Of a stretch of 64,000 bases of DNA, positions 53,217-62,947 are shown piece after piece. Position numbers and translations under genes: made by a program. Position 1 is the first letter of the stretch, and every line of letters starts with the position of its first letter. Source of the DNA: PLOWO2-12-38-17 sp963709355 (GTDB lineage: Bacteria; Planctomycetota; Brocadiia; Brocadiales; Brocadiaceae); NCBI GenBank assembly GCA_963709355.1, contig CAVPVY010000005.1, positions 310,001-374,000 on the forward strand. The letters are read 5' to 3'. A model generated the notes under the pieces. That model was not told where the DNA came from. It saw nothing but the letters and a program-made list of their open reading frames with translations, and searched no databases.

Positions 53217-54308
53217 ATGGCTATTAACGATAAAAATATGCCTGTGGACTATCCGTGCAGAAACGCAAGGATAGCAGCGACATCGGTTGTTACGCCTGCA
53301 TATAGCGTTACACAGCCACAGGCAGAGGCGTTTCTAAAAAAACATTATTCAGATAAACTTAGCCGAAAAAGCCTAAAGGTTATGCACAAGGTATTTTCCC
53401 ATCCGAGCGTATTGCGCAGGCATCTGGCGGTGGATACGATTGAAAACCTTGTAGATGAACATCCGGATGTCCGTATTGCCCGTTTTACAAAGTGGGCAGT
53501 AGAGCTGGCGTCTCAGGCAATATTAAAGACGTTAGCACAGGTGAAACGGGATGTTTCTGATGTGACGGGATTGGTGGTCAACACGTGTACGGGCTATATA
53601 TGCCCGGGCATCTCAACATATCTTATAGAGAGATTAGGTTTATCAGAACGGATACGCGCGCATGATCTGGTAGGAAGCGGGTGCGGAGGTGCTATACCTA
53701 ATTTACAGATGTGCAGTGATATGTTAGACGGGCATGGTGACGGCGTGTTGTTGAGCGTATCGGTAGAAATTTGCAGCGCCACATTTCAGATGGCGGATGA
53801 TTTAAGCCTTATTGTTTCAAATGCAATTTTTGCGGATGGAGCGTCGGCTTCTATACTCTGGCGCCGCCCAACTGGATTGGAATTAATTGCCTCGTTCAGC
53901 CATTATGATACTTGCGCTCGTGAAGACATAAGGTATGTATATAAAAATGGACAACTTCACAACCAACTATCAATATCATTACCTGCGGTGGCAAGCAAAG
54001 CGGTTGCCACTGTGGTTAATGACCTTCTGGAATCTGCAGGATTGGGAACCGGGGATATAAGCCACTGGGCATTTCATCCTGGAGGCGAAAAGGTGATTAA
54101 TGCGGTAAGGGATGCATTGCATCTTCCTGAGTCGCACATTAAGGCTACTCGCGATGTGTTGGCTAAATACGGGAATATGTCATCGCCGACGGTGTATTTT
54201 GTTTTGCAGGAGATTTTGAATAATGGCGGCATGAAGACTGGCGATTGGTGCGTGATGGTAGCCTTTGGCGCAGGTCTTTGCGCACATGCCATACTGCTCA
54301 GGGCATAA
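53217..54308 (+). CDS. Type III polyketide synthase (chalcone/stilbene-synthase-like)
   Basis: A 363-residue thiolase-fold synthase. The Cys-His-Asn triad is visible: C156 in VGSGCGGAIPNL, H287 in WAFHPGGEK and N320 in KYGNMSSPTVYFVL, with GAGLC near the end. The size and triad fit bacterial type III PKSs, which extend acyl-CoA starters with malonyl-CoA and cyclise to pyrones or resorcinols; FabH-like enzymes are the alternative, but the GNMSSPTV block and length favour type III PKS. It follows a B12 radical SAM gene, presumably in one operon. No carrier protein or methyltransferase lies nearby. Confidence 0.85.
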   Translation: MAINDKNMPVDYPCRNARIAATSVVTPAYSVTQPQAEAFLKKHYSDKLSRKSLKVMHKVFSHPSVLRRHLAVDTIENLVDEHPDVRIARFTKWAVELASQAILKTLAQVKRDVSDVTGLVVNTCTGYICPGISTYLIERLGLSERIRAHDLVGSGCGGAIPNLQMCSDMLDGHGDGVLLSVSVEICSATFQMADDLSLIVSNAIFADGASASILWRRPTGLELIASFSHYDTCAREDIRYVYKNGQLHNQLSISLPAVASKAVATVVNDLLESAGLGTGDISHWAFHPGGEKVINAVRDALHLPESHIKATRDVLAKYGNMSSPTVYFVLQEILNNGGMKTGDWCVMVAFGAGLCAHAILLRA

Positions 54309-54433
54309 ACATATAAAATGGAGTAAAGCGGAGTATCACTAACGAAATTAATAATGGGGGCATCTTCCTTAACCCATCATACTTGTGCTGTGTCTGCGTA
54401 AATCTGCGTCCTATTGCAAATTTAATGTTTGAT

Positions 54434-55177
54434 TTATTGTTCCCTGTCAGCACCTGTTTTTTCGGATGGCCAGTAATAGGCATCCGGGGTAGGACGGGCG
54501 CCGAAGATTGCCGTGCCAATGCGCACCATGTTTGCGCCTTCCTCGATTGCTATCTGATAATCGCCCGACATACCCATTGAAAGGTATTTCATCTCTGCCC
54601 TTTCAATGCCCTCCTTAATGATTTTATCGTTTATTTCTTTTAACAGTTTGAAGCACTTACGTATTTTTACTTCATCCTTTGTAAACAAACCAATGGTCAT
54701 GAGACCGCTTATTTTCAGAGTATCGTATCTGGCTATTTGTTTTACTAATGAAATTGCCTCTTCCGGGGCAATACCATATTTGCTTTCTTCATATGAGGTA
54801 TTGATTTGTACAAGGATATCCATTGACCTGCCCTCGTGTTGCAATCGTTGGTCCAATTCTTCAACGAGAGACATGCGGTCAACCGAATGAATCATACTTG
54901 CAAACTTCAGCACGTTCTTTACCTTATTTGTCTGGAGATGTCCTATAAAATGCCATTCAGCGTTTTCACCTTTGAGCACCCCATATTTTTTTAATGCCTC
55001 CTGTACTTTATTCTCTCCGATAATACGACCGCCGGCATGGATGACTTCACGTATCCGTTCTGGGGCAACAGTTTTTGTCGCAACAACAAGGATGATATCT
55101 TCTGGTTTTTTACAGGCCTTTGTAGCGGCGTCAGCGATATTATTTTTTACAAGTTCCAGATTTTCTTTGATTGACAT
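54434..55177 (-). CDS. PLP homeostasis protein (YggS/PROSC family)
   Basis: A 247-residue alanine-racemase-fold protein that binds pyridoxal phosphate and keeps its free level under control. Motifs: IILVVATKTV (PLP lysine), GENKVQEALKKY, WHFIGHLQTNKVK, VQINTSYEESKYGI, GLMTIG and LSMGMSGDYQIAIEEGANMVRIGTAIFG. The length is normal. In many bacteria it neighbours proC or division genes; here it stands alone and converges on the type III PKS gene. Confidence 0.93.
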   Translation of the reverse strand: MSIKENLELVKNNIADAATKACKKPEDIILVVATKTVAPERIREVIHAGGRIIGENKVQEALKKYGVLKGENAEWHFIGHLQTNKVKNVLKFASMIHSVDRMSLVEELDQRLQHEGRSMDILVQINTSYEESKYGIAPEEAISLVKQIARYDTLKISGLMTIGLFTKDEVKIRKCFKLLKEINDKIIKEGIERAEMKYLSMGMSGDYQIAIEEGANMVRIGTAIFGARPTPDAYYWPSEKTGADREQ

Positions 55178-55499
55178 AAACCTTCCCAGAGCCTTTTCCC
55201 ACGACCTTTCTGGTGAATTTTCTCAATGATGGTATTCCGTACTTTCACCGCTGTTATTTGAGTCAAGATGAATAACCCCGTTAAATAATTTGTAGCCTTA
55301 GGGTAAATCCTTATGTTGCAGTCCCGATATTGTTAGAATCGTGAGAGAAACCAAGAATGTTTTTATCTTATTGTTCGTTAGGATATTGAGTTCATTCTTT
55401 TAGTTATTTAAACAACGATGTCATACAGTTAGAAACTGATAGCAGTTTGTAATAGCAATTATATTATTCCAATAAAAAGACGTATTTATACAAGAGGCT
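55178..55499. other. Intergenic stretch, no gene seen
   Basis: About 320 bases without a supported gene. AACCCCGTTAAAT near 55267-55280 resembles one arm of the ACCCCGTTAGAGAT element, but I see no matching inverted arm close by. Confidence 0.4.
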
Positions 55500-55973
55500 T
55501 TATAATATTTTTCTTAATAAAGTGCGTCTTTCTATATATGATATTTTTTCATTGTTAATAAGTTCTTTAATCTTGTATGGGTTTCTAATTCCTTTTAACG
55601 ATTTGCTGAATTGAGCTGTTTTTATTGATAGAATTCCTATTCTTAATAGTTTTTGTACTGCCCCCTGTTTTACCGAAATATTATTTATATCAGCAAAGTT
55701 TATTTCCTTAGGTGTTCCTGTAAATGGGTTGTTTTTAATCAAAATGCCATTACGTGTAATTATACATTTTGTTGTAAATACCACGATAAGTATGTAAATA
55801 GTAAGCGGAATGCTGATTGAAGATATACAAATGCCTGTTATTGATTTTATACCAAATAAACTAAAAGCGAGCAAAATTGAGAATGCTAAAATAGACAATC
55901 TTAGCCAGTATTGCAAGATATTTGGTCTAAAAGACAAGATTATTTCAGAAGTTACTTTCATTATTTTTATCAA
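55500..55973 (-). CDS. Small membrane protein with bacterial PH-like domain
   Basis: A 157-residue protein with two N-terminal hydrophobic helices (about 22-42 and 48-68) followed by a PH-like beta-rich domain (CIITRNGILIKNNPFTGTPKEINFADINNISVKQGAVQKLLRIGILSIKTAQFSKSLKGIRNPYKIKELI). This layout is typical of bPH (YdbS-like) membrane proteins of unknown role. The start may be the ATG four codons in (MKVTSEIIL). It lies upstream of an unrecognised membrane protein and phoRB, all on the minus strand. Confidence 0.65.
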   Translation of the reverse strand: MIKIMKVTSEIILSFRPNILQYWLRLSILAFSILLAFSLFGIKSITGICISSISIPLTIYILIVVFTTKCIITRNGILIKNNPFTGTPKEINFADINNISVKQGAVQKLLRIGILSIKTAQFSKSLKGIRNPYKIKELINNEKISYIERRTLLRKIL

Positions 55974-56095
55974 AAAAATTATTTTTTGTTTAAACCTTTG
56001 TATGCCATAGAGAGTGCATTTCTTTAAATTATAGGTAAGGCATTATTCGTATCAAAAGAGCCTTGATTGTCTATTTGACTATTTTAATAATTACA

Positions 56096-56776
56096 TTAGC
56101 GTTTATAAATATTATAGACTGGTTTTACATAATGAAATGCCCAGCTTCCGAAATAGGCAAAACACAAGAGTGTGATCCAGAAAGACTTCAAAAAATCTGT
56201 GTATCTGTAATTCTTTGTATATAATTCCAATCCCTTAACAGCCAATGTTATTAAGGCAGGATTAATAAGGACATCATTGGTTCCCGGTGGATTATTACTG
56301 CCTATGAGATTAATGAGTGTACCAATTACTGCGCTGATAACAATGGAAACATAGATATCTTCTTTGGCAATGATAATGCATGAAATAATCAATATATGTG
56401 ATAATAAAGACATAACCACATATTGAAAGCTCCTGTAAAATTCATAAGATGTAATAAAGTAAGGTATAAGGAATATGAATAGTAGATAATCACTATCTTT
56501 ATTTTTATTATACATTAGTAAAAATAGAGAAGTTGGTGCGATGAGTTTAAGCACGTCATTGTCGCTCCAATACCCTATATCGCCTAAAAAAATACAAAAT
56601 ATCCCTATTAGTGTACCCAAATATAAGATTAATTCAGCCCGGTATTCCAGTCTGACTATCCACCAAACGAAAAGAAAAACGAACAGGGATTTTGTAGTTG
56701 TAAAGCATTCCTTGAGCCAGAATACTTCTTCGTGTATATATATAAGACTTTCTAACGTTTCAATAATGAGTTCCAT
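56096..56776 (-). CDS. Polytopic membrane protein of unknown function
   Basis: A 226-residue, very hydrophobic protein with about six transmembrane helices (for example SLFVFLFVWWIVRL, LILYLGTLIGIFCIFLG, YLLFIFLIPYFITSYEF, VVMSLLSHILIISCIIIA, VSIVISAVIGTLINLIG and FWITLLCFAYFGSWAFHYV). A GSNNPPGTNDVLINPALITLA loop precedes the last helix. I recognise no family. It starts nine bases before the phoR stop region (56786), on the same strand and downstream of phoR, so it may be in the phoBR transcript. Confidence 0.65.
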   Translation of the reverse strand: MELIIETLESLIYIHEEVFWLKECFTTTKSLFVFLFVWWIVRLEYRAELILYLGTLIGIFCIFLGDIGYWSDNDVLKLIAPTSLFLLMYNKNKDSDYLLFIFLIPYFITSYEFYRSFQYVVMSLLSHILIISCIIIAKEDIYVSIVISAVIGTLINLIGSNNPPGTNDVLINPALITLAVKGLELYTKNYRYTDFLKSFWITLLCFAYFGSWAFHYVKPVYNIYKR

Positions 56777-56785
56777 AGTCTTTAA

Positions 56786-58219
56786 CTAAATTGTGTATTT
56801 TGGTTGTTGCAGTGGTAATGTAATTATAAATTTACTTCCAACGCCGATAGTACTCTCAACTCTAATCTTGCCGTGATGTAAATTTACAATATGTTTAACA
56901 ATAGAGAGTCCGAGTCCTGTTCCACCCATCTCTCTTGAGCGTGCAAGATCAACGCGATAAAATCTTTCAAAAATACGCGGGATATGTTCTTGAGGTATAC
57001 CAATGCCTGTATCCGATATTTCAAATTGAATAGATTTATTAATGGGAGCTACCTTTAAAATTATTTTGCCACCCTTTGGTGTATATTTTATTGCGTTATC
57101 TAACAAATTATTTAATAGTTGAGTTAACAGGTATTCATTTGTTTCAATTTTTGGTAATGCATTTGGTACATTAAATTCAAATAGCTGACTTTTTCCACTG
57201 CAATGTTCTTTATAGTTGGATGAGATATTTTCAATACATGGATTTATATCTATACTGTTAAGCTCTATATTTAAATCATGCGATTCTAATTTAGACAATT
57301 CTAGAACATCTTTGATTAAATTATCAAGTCTTTGTGCGTGTTTTTTTATTATACCCAGAAATTCCCGCGAATGAACAGGGTCTATTGTATTATTCAATAA
57401 TGTTTCCGTATACCCCATAATAGAAGCAAGAGGCGTTCTCAATTCATGCGACACATTGGCGACAAATTCCTTGCGTGTATTTTCGAGTTTTCTTAATTCA
57501 GTAATATCATGGAACACAATAAGTATACCTCTTGTATTTTTATCTATTTGAATGGGTGAAAGGTGTGCCTGTAATAGTTTCTTTTCTGGCGAGGTGATTT
57601 CAATTTCCGATATTTTAGCTGTTTGAGTGTTAATTATCTCCCGTACAAGATGACGCAATTTTTCATTGCGTATTTTCTCCCATAAATAGTCTCTATTTAA
57701 TGTAAGCTTTTGTATGCCAAATATATTCTTAGCAGCATTATTCGTAAGGATGATTTTTTCGTGTAAATCTATAGTAACAATTGCGTCATTCATATTTGCC
57801 ATAATGGCGTCCAGCTTAACCTTATCATCCAGAATGGTCTGCTTTCTGGTTTGAAGCTCAACGCCCATTTCATTTATTGCATCTGCCAGGTCGCTTATCT
57901 CGCCAGAAGATGTAATTTTAACTCTTCGTACAAAGTTACCGCGGGCGAAGTTTTTTGCTATCTGGGTAATATTTAAAAGAGGCGAGGTATTTATTCTGAT
58001 AATAATGAATCCAATAACCAGTGTGACTATAAATGTAAGAAAAATATATAGAATCAAATGACCGGTTATTGTTGGATCAACTTTTGGGTTATTAGTTAAA
58101 ATACTTATGTGGTATCTCTTGATAATCTTACCCACCAACAATCCCGTCATTATGAGGCACAGGGATAAGAGCGTAGCATAACTTATAAAAATCTTCCAGA
58201 ATAGCTTATTTTTAAACAT
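56786..58219 (-). CDS. phoR: PhoR-type sensor histidine kinase
   Basis: A 477-residue membrane kinase with two N-terminal transmembrane helices, a short periplasmic loop, a HAMP linker (INTSPLLNITQIAKNFARGNFVRRVKITSSGEISDLADAINEM) and a PAS domain (LDAIMANMNDAIVTIDLHEKIILTNNAAKNIFG). The phosphorylated His lies in VANVSHELRTPLASIMGYTE, and the ATPase has N, G1 and G2 boxes (LLNNLLDNAIKYTP, SDTGIGIPQ, GGTGLGLSIVKHIV). It lies five bases after the PhoB-like regulator gene. The order and type suggest phosphate sensing, but no pst or phoU genes are in view, so the signal is inferred. Confidence 0.82.
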   Translation of the reverse strand: MFKNKLFWKIFISYATLLSLCLIMTGLLVGKIIKRYHISILTNNPKVDPTITGHLILYIFLTFIVTLVIGFIIIRINTSPLLNITQIAKNFARGNFVRRVKITSSGEISDLADAINEMGVELQTRKQTILDDKVKLDAIMANMNDAIVTIDLHEKIILTNNAAKNIFGIQKLTLNRDYLWEKIRNEKLRHLVREIINTQTAKISEIEITSPEKKLLQAHLSPIQIDKNTRGILIVFHDITELRKLENTRKEFVANVSHELRTPLASIMGYTETLLNNTIDPVHSREFLGIIKKHAQRLDNLIKDVLELSKLESHDLNIELNSIDINPCIENISSNYKEHCSGKSQLFEFNVPNALPKIETNEYLLTQLLNNLLDNAIKYTPKGGKIILKVAPINKSIQFEISDTGIGIPQEHIPRIFERFYRVDLARSREMGGTGLGLSIVKHIVNLHHGKIRVESTIGVGSKFIITLPLQQPKYTI

Positions 58220-58224
58220 CGCTG

Positions 58225-58908
58225 TTATTCCCTGAATTTGTACCCTATGCCTCGTACTGTGATTAGACGACTTGCGTATTTCTTTAATTTTTTTCTCAGA
58301 GATACAATATGAACATCTATCGTTCTATCAATAACAAATGTTTCTGGTCCTGAAACAGCATCAAGCAACTGGTCTCGTGTAAACACCCTTCCAGGCTTAC
58401 TTGCTAACTGTTGAAGAATCTTGAACTCTGTAAGGGTTAATGGGATAGTTTCACCATTTATAGTTACTTCATGTTTGTATGTATCAATTCTAAGGCTGTC
58501 TATTTCAATATAATCTTTTGGTGTCGCAGACGTTTTAACCCTTCTAAGAATAGCTTGTACACGAGCAATAAGCTCTTTGAGGCTAAAAGGCTTTGTTATA
58601 TAATCATCAGCGCCCAGTTTCAAACCAAGTGTGATATCAATCTCTTCGCCTTTTGCAGTTAACATTAATATAGCAATATTAGCTAATTCAGGATCTGTTT
58701 TTAACTTTTTGCAGACCTCGAGGCCATCTATTCCGGGCAGCATGATATCTAAGATAATGAGTTCTGGTTTTTCCCTTCTTGCCAGAAATAGTGCGTCTTC
58801 ACCGCTATATGCTGAGATTACTTTATAGCCCTCTTTTTCAAGGTTATAGCAGGTTAGTTTTACAAGGTCTTGCTCGTCGTCCACTACGAGGATTTTTTCT
58901 TTTAACAT
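58225..58908 (-). CDS. phoB: PhoB/OmpR-family response regulator
   Basis: A 227-residue regulator with a receiver domain (ILVVDDEQDLVKLTCYNLEKEGY; phospho-Asp in LIILDIMLPGIDGLEVCKKL near residue 54; Lys in DDYITKPFSLKEL) and an OmpR-type winged helix (LTLTEFKILQQLASKPGRVFTRDQLLDAV...IDRTIDVHIVSLRKKL...ITVRGIGYKF). It is the first gene of the pair with the histidine kinase. It activates or represses target promoters when phosphorylated; the phosphate link rests on similarity to PhoB. Confidence 0.85.
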   Translation of the reverse strand: MLKEKILVVDDEQDLVKLTCYNLEKEGYKVISAYSGEDALFLARREKPELIILDIMLPGIDGLEVCKKLKTDPELANIAILMLTAKGEEIDITLGLKLGADDYITKPFSLKELIARVQAILRRVKTSATPKDYIEIDSLRIDTYKHEVTINGETIPLTLTEFKILQQLASKPGRVFTRDQLLDAVSGPETFVIDRTIDVHIVSLRKKLKKYASRLITVRGIGYKFRE

Positions 58909-59428
58909 TTAAATATTATACGCTAAACCTGTAATAATTAAATAAAAATAGTTACCTGTGTGGCTAGAAATATGAGATTTCAGAATATTTATGTCTTAAT
59001 TGTAATTTGGTTATGTGCCTATGGTTCTATAATTTCTAATGTGAGTCTTTTAATTTGCACTATTGTTTATACCGTTTAAATTATTAACTTTGAGTAAGAA
59101 AAACAGAGAATATAATAAAAATATACGTGTTCTACGTAAAAGTTGAAAACTAAAATTCTGAAATGCAAGTAATTAAGCTAATTGCCTGTTTGAAGCTGTT
59201 GAATAGAATTTATAATGAATTGGAAAAGATATGAATAAAAAAGTGTGTATAGAATAATATATGTCTGCGCCTTCGGGATTACAGATACAAATATTGTTAA
59301 GACTCAAAAGATTATGCTGTTAGTTACTGGATTGTTGAAGCCTGCTTCTTCCATTGTGTATATAGTGGATTTTTAATTTTTGTAGCACAGCGTATTCCGA
59401 TAAGGGATTCAAAGGTCTTAATTATTTA
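58909..59428. other. AT-rich intergenic region upstream of phoB
   Basis: About 520 bases with no supported gene or structural RNA. It should contain the phoB promoter close to 58910. I see no clear Pho box pair. Confidence 0.45.
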
Positions 59429-60760
59429 TCAGTAACTCTCTTTTAAACATTTTTCCAGTATTTCTAACGCAATGTCAATATCGCTTTTAGTAACAATCAG
59501 TGGCGGGCAAAAGCGGATTGCACTACGACCGCAACCGAGCAAAAGCAGTCCTTTAGAAAACGCCTTTTGTATAATACTATCACGCATATCTGTTGCATAT
59601 TCTTTTGTTCCCTTATCCTTCACAATCTCAATTGCAAGCATTAGTCCCAGTCCTCTGACATCTCCAAGAATGGGATAGTTACGCTCTAATTTTTTCAATT
59701 CATCAATCATATAAGAGCCCTGTTTTGCTGCATTATCTATGAGTCCATTTTCGATGAGCTTAATTGTTGTAAGCGCTGCCTGACAGCTTACAGGATTGCC
59801 ACCGAATGTACTGGCATGACTGCCTGGTAGCCAGTCCATTATATGATCCAGTGAGACCGTGGCAGCCAGAGGAAGCCCGGAGGCTATACCTTTGGCAATT
59901 GTAATTATGTCAGGCACTATATTAAAGTGTTCACAGGCAAACATTTTTCCTGTGCGTCCCATGCCTGATTGTACTTCGTCTGCAACGTATAATATATTGA
60001 AATCACGCGTCAATTTATACAGGGCTTTGTGAAATTCATTTGGAGGTACAACGTATCCGCCTTCTCCCTGAATTGTTTCAACGAATATAGCAGCCACGTC
60101 TTCAGGAGGAACTTTTGTTTTGAATAACTCTTCACGAACCCATGTAACACAGGCAATGTTACACTTATCCGGGGTCAAACCATAATGACATCTGTAACAA
60201 TACGCATAAGGTATGTGAATTACTTCTGGGATAAGGGGGAGAAAATGCTTACGCTGATTTAATTTGCTTGCGGTCAGAGATAACGCTCCCATGGTTCTGC
60301 CGTGGAATGCATTGTAAAATGCAATGACGATACTGCGTTTCGTGTGATAGCGCGCAAGTTTAAATGCTGCTTCTACAGATTCAGCGCCGGAGTTACCAAA
60401 GAAGGTCTTCCTGGTTTGTTTTCCTGGGCAGATTGCTGATAGTTTTTCTGCCAATTGAATTTGTAATGGATTATAAAAGTCTGCCCCAGACATGTGGATG
60501 AGGTCATTTGCCTGACTTGATATCGAGGCGATAACTTTGTCGTGGTTATGACCTGTATTGCAAACAGCTACGCCAGCGGTAAAGTCGAGGAAGATATTGT
60601 CATCAACATCTGTGACAATCATCCCTTTAGAACTTTTGACAACAAGGGGGTAGCTTTTGGTTGACGATGGGGAGACAAATTTCTTCTCCTTTTCCAAGTA
60701 TTGGGTTGCAATTGGACCCGGTAATTTTGTATGTATGCAGGGATTATTCTTTAAAGTCAT
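59429..60760 (-). CDS. Class III aminotransferase (acetylornithine/GABA aminotransferase-like)
   Basis: A PLP enzyme of 443 residues from ATG at 60760, which has AAGG at good spacing; a GTG three codons upstream is less likely. Class III motifs: FLDFTAGVAVCNTGH, FGNSGAESVEAAFKLAR, AFHGRTMGALSLT, FVETIQGEGGYVVPP, YVADEVQSGMGRTGKMFACEH, and ITIAKGIASGLPLAA with the PLP lysine. A Cys-rich insert (YCYRCHYGLTPDKCNIAC) marks the subgroup that also contains archaeal broad-substrate amino acid racemases. The substrate is therefore uncertain: acetylornithine, 4-aminobutyrate or an amino acid racemase reaction are all possible. Confidence 0.85.
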   Translation of the reverse strand: MTLKNNPCIHTKLPGPIATQYLEKEKKFVSPSSTKSYPLVVKSSKGMIVTDVDDNIFLDFTAGVAVCNTGHNHDKVIASISSQANDLIHMSGADFYNPLQIQLAEKLSAICPGKQTRKTFFGNSGAESVEAAFKLARYHTKRSIVIAFYNAFHGRTMGALSLTASKLNQRKHFLPLIPEVIHIPYAYCYRCHYGLTPDKCNIACVTWVREELFKTKVPPEDVAAIFVETIQGEGGYVVPPNEFHKALYKLTRDFNILYVADEVQSGMGRTGKMFACEHFNIVPDIITIAKGIASGLPLAATVSLDHIMDWLPGSHASTFGGNPVSCQAALTTIKLIENGLIDNAAKQGSYMIDELKKLERNYPILGDVRGLGLMLAIEIVKDKGTKEYATDMRDSIIQKAFSKGLLLLGCGRSAIRFCPPLIVTKSDIDIALEILEKCLKESY

Positions 60761-61024
60761 AAGGAGCACCTTATTTAAGAATGAATCAGGTAATATTACA
60801 TTTGCTAACAGAATGACAAATTATAGTTTAAAAAACAAGAAATATTCTGAGTGCCATTATGCTGGATATTAAGCTATAAGGAAAGGAAGATTTAAGAATA
60901 TAAGATAAGATACAAGTAAGTCAATAATTGCTGACGCTTAAGTCTATAATGAGAAATATTGCATGGTTTGTCTAATAAAACATAATAAACATAAAAAAGT
61001 GGGTAACTAAAATGGTATGTATCC

Positions 61025-61594
61025 TTAATTACTTTTCTTTTGACAATAAAATTTATATACCAAATCTGCAAATGATTCCAGTGCATATGAACCTTTCCCA
61101 AGGTCTGTAAGGCATCTCCTGAATTCACGTATATTTTTAAAATTTTCTGACATATACTGAGCAACAAAAGTTTCTGCAGAAATAAAATTCAATTCCGGAC
61201 CTTTGTCATCGGGACTCTGATAAATTTTGTATGACACAATATCTGTAATCATTTTCAGGCTAACATCCTTTACTTTCGAAATCATATTTTTAACGATTTC
61301 AAAGCTAAGTATTTGTTTATCCTGATAATGATTATAAACTATTTCTGCAAATTGATTGATTGATTTTATCCCTTTGTTGAGTTGAGAGAGTCTGGTCCTG
61401 AATGTGTCCATATCCTTAAAGTTTTCAGAGATATATTGTGATACAGCCTCTGTTGCCGCTAGAAAGTTAGATTCTGGACCCATGTCTTCCGAGCTTTCTG
61501 AAATATCGTATGCCACAATATCTGTAATAGTTTTAAGTGAAATATCTTCCTTACTAAGGATTTTGCTTTTTATTAATTCTTTATCTATAGACAT
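61025..61594 (-). CDS. Protein with two tandem ~90-residue repeats, unknown function
   Basis: A 189-residue protein made of two similar halves. Residues about 18-90 read ISLKTITDIVAYDISESSEDMGPE...YISENFKDMDTFRTRL...FAEIVYNHY; residues about 110-185 read VSLKMITDIVSYKIYQSPDDKGPE...YMSENFKNIREFRRCL...FADLVYKFY. It has no signal peptide or membrane helix and is predicted helical. GGGAGGAAG provides a good ribosome-binding site. I recognise no family. The internal duplication is clear from the sequence. Confidence 0.7.
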   Translation of the reverse strand: MSIDKELIKSKILSKEDISLKTITDIVAYDISESSEDMGPESNFLAATEAVSQYISENFKDMDTFRTRLSQLNKGIKSINQFAEIVYNHYQDKQILSFEIVKNMISKVKDVSLKMITDIVSYKIYQSPDDKGPELNFISAETFVAQYMSENFKNIREFRRCLTDLGKGSYALESFADLVYKFYCQKKSN

Positions 61595-61749
61595 CTACTT
61601 CCTCCCTCTTTTTTAGAAACTGATGTTACATTTGCTTGACAACGAAGCATTTTATAAATATATTTACATAAGAGCAACAAATATAATTAATGATAGTTAT
61701 TCAGATATTCCTTAACAGAAACAGACACTTCATACTAGGGATTTTAGAA

Positions 61750-62190
61750 ATGAAACCAGAGACAAAAAATAGGGCTATTAATTCTATTAAATTACCAAAT
61801 TATGAATTTATTATTAAATCCCCTGAATTTAAAAAAGACGGTGAGGAATTTACTATTTGGTTTCTAGAAGGTATTCTTGAGAAAAGCCCGAACTATGTTG
61901 ATTGCCTGATATATTTAAGCAATGCATATACATCAAATGGAATGTATGAAAAGGCATTAATTCTAGACCAGAAATTGAGCTGTTTACGGCCTGAGGACCC
62001 AATTGTTCATTACAATCTTGCATGCAGTTATGCGCTTTTAAGTGATATTGATAGTGCGTTTGAGGTATTGGAAAAAGCAATTGACTTAGGTTATGAGGAC
62101 GCTTTTCATCTTGAAAGGGACAAAGACCTGGCATCCCTCAGAAAAGATGAACGTTATTTAAAATTGATTGAGAAACTTAAGAATCGTTAA
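61750..62190 (+). CDS. Soluble TPR protein
   Basis: I choose ATG at 61750 (MKPETKNRAINSIKLPN), which has an AGGGA-like site; a frame from 61690 adds 20 hydrophobic residues without better support. The 146-residue protein has about two TPR units (NYVDCLIYLSNAYTSNGMYEKALILDQKLSCLRPEDPIVHYNLACSYALLSDIDSAFEVLEKAIDLGYED) and ends DLASLRKDERYLKLIEKLKNR, a common tail for such proteins. It overlaps the convergent coaX gene by 14 bases. The partner is unknown. Confidence 0.75.
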   Translation: MKPETKNRAINSIKLPNYEFIIKSPEFKKDGEEFTIWFLEGILEKSPNYVDCLIYLSNAYTSNGMYEKALILDQKLSCLRPEDPIVHYNLACSYALLSDIDSAFEVLEKAIDLGYEDAFHLERDKDLASLRKDERYLKLIEKLKNR

Positions 62191-62947
62191 TTTTGTTCAG
62201 ACCGAGTTTTTTGTAAATAATTTCGATTCCTTCCAATGTTAGATTAGGACATACATTTGTGATTATTGGAATTTCTTTGGCTAATATATTTGCATTACCT
62301 CCAGTAGCAATTATTGCTGGATGACATTTTATTTCATCACAAACCATATTTACAATCCTGTTTACCATACCAATCGTTCCCCAGTAAATACCGGAATTTA
62401 TGGCTTCTTCTGTATTTTTTCCTATGACACTGTAAGGTTTTTTGACACTTACTTCGGGTAAGAGTGATGTGCACCTGTGTAAGGCCTTTGAAAAAATGTC
62501 TATACCAGGCGCTATAATGCCACCCACAAAAGCCCCTTTATCATTCACTACGTCAATAGTTATTGCTGTACCCGCGTCAATAACAATTGTCCAGTTTCTG
62601 GTTTGCTCAAATGCGGCTAAAGCATTTATTAGTCGGTCTGTTCCTACTTTTTCAGGTTGTTCTGCTTGAATAGTGATGGGAACTAGAAAGTCTTTTTTAA
62701 CAATTATGGGTCTTATTGAAAGTTTTCTTTGTATATATTCAACAAGAAACTTTTCTGTTTCTGGATTAACAGAGGAGATTATAACGGTTTGTATATTACA
62801 ACGAGTGGATTTATTCAGTATTTTATTAAAATCTGTTTCAGCATGTTCAGGGGAGTTGCTTTTAATTGAATATGTGGAGTGTAAAATGTCTTTATCAAAA
62901 AGGCCAATATGAATATTTGTATTTCCAATATCAATTGCTAACCACAT
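62177..62947 (-). CDS. coaX: Type III pantothenate kinase
   Basis: Phosphorylates pantothenate in coenzyme A synthesis. The 256-residue protein has the ASKHA-fold motifs of CoaX: MWLAIDIGNTNIHIGLF (phosphate 1), VGTDRLINALAAFE, VIDAGTAITIDVVNDKGAFVGGIIAPGI (phosphate 2), and IIATGGNANILAKEI near the end. The length is normal for the family. Its start overlaps the obgE end by ten bases, so the two are probably co-transcribed. Confidence 0.93.
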   Translation of the reverse strand: MWLAIDIGNTNIHIGLFDKDILHSTYSIKSNSPEHAETDFNKILNKSTRCNIQTVIISSVNPETEKFLVEYIQRKLSIRPIIVKKDFLVPITIQAEQPEKVGTDRLINALAAFEQTRNWTIVIDAGTAITIDVVNDKGAFVGGIIAPGIDIFSKALHRCTSLLPEVSVKKPYSVIGKNTEEAINSGIYWGTIGMVNRIVNMVCDEIKCHPAIIATGGNANILAKEIPIITNVCPNLTLEGIEIIYKKLGLNKINDS

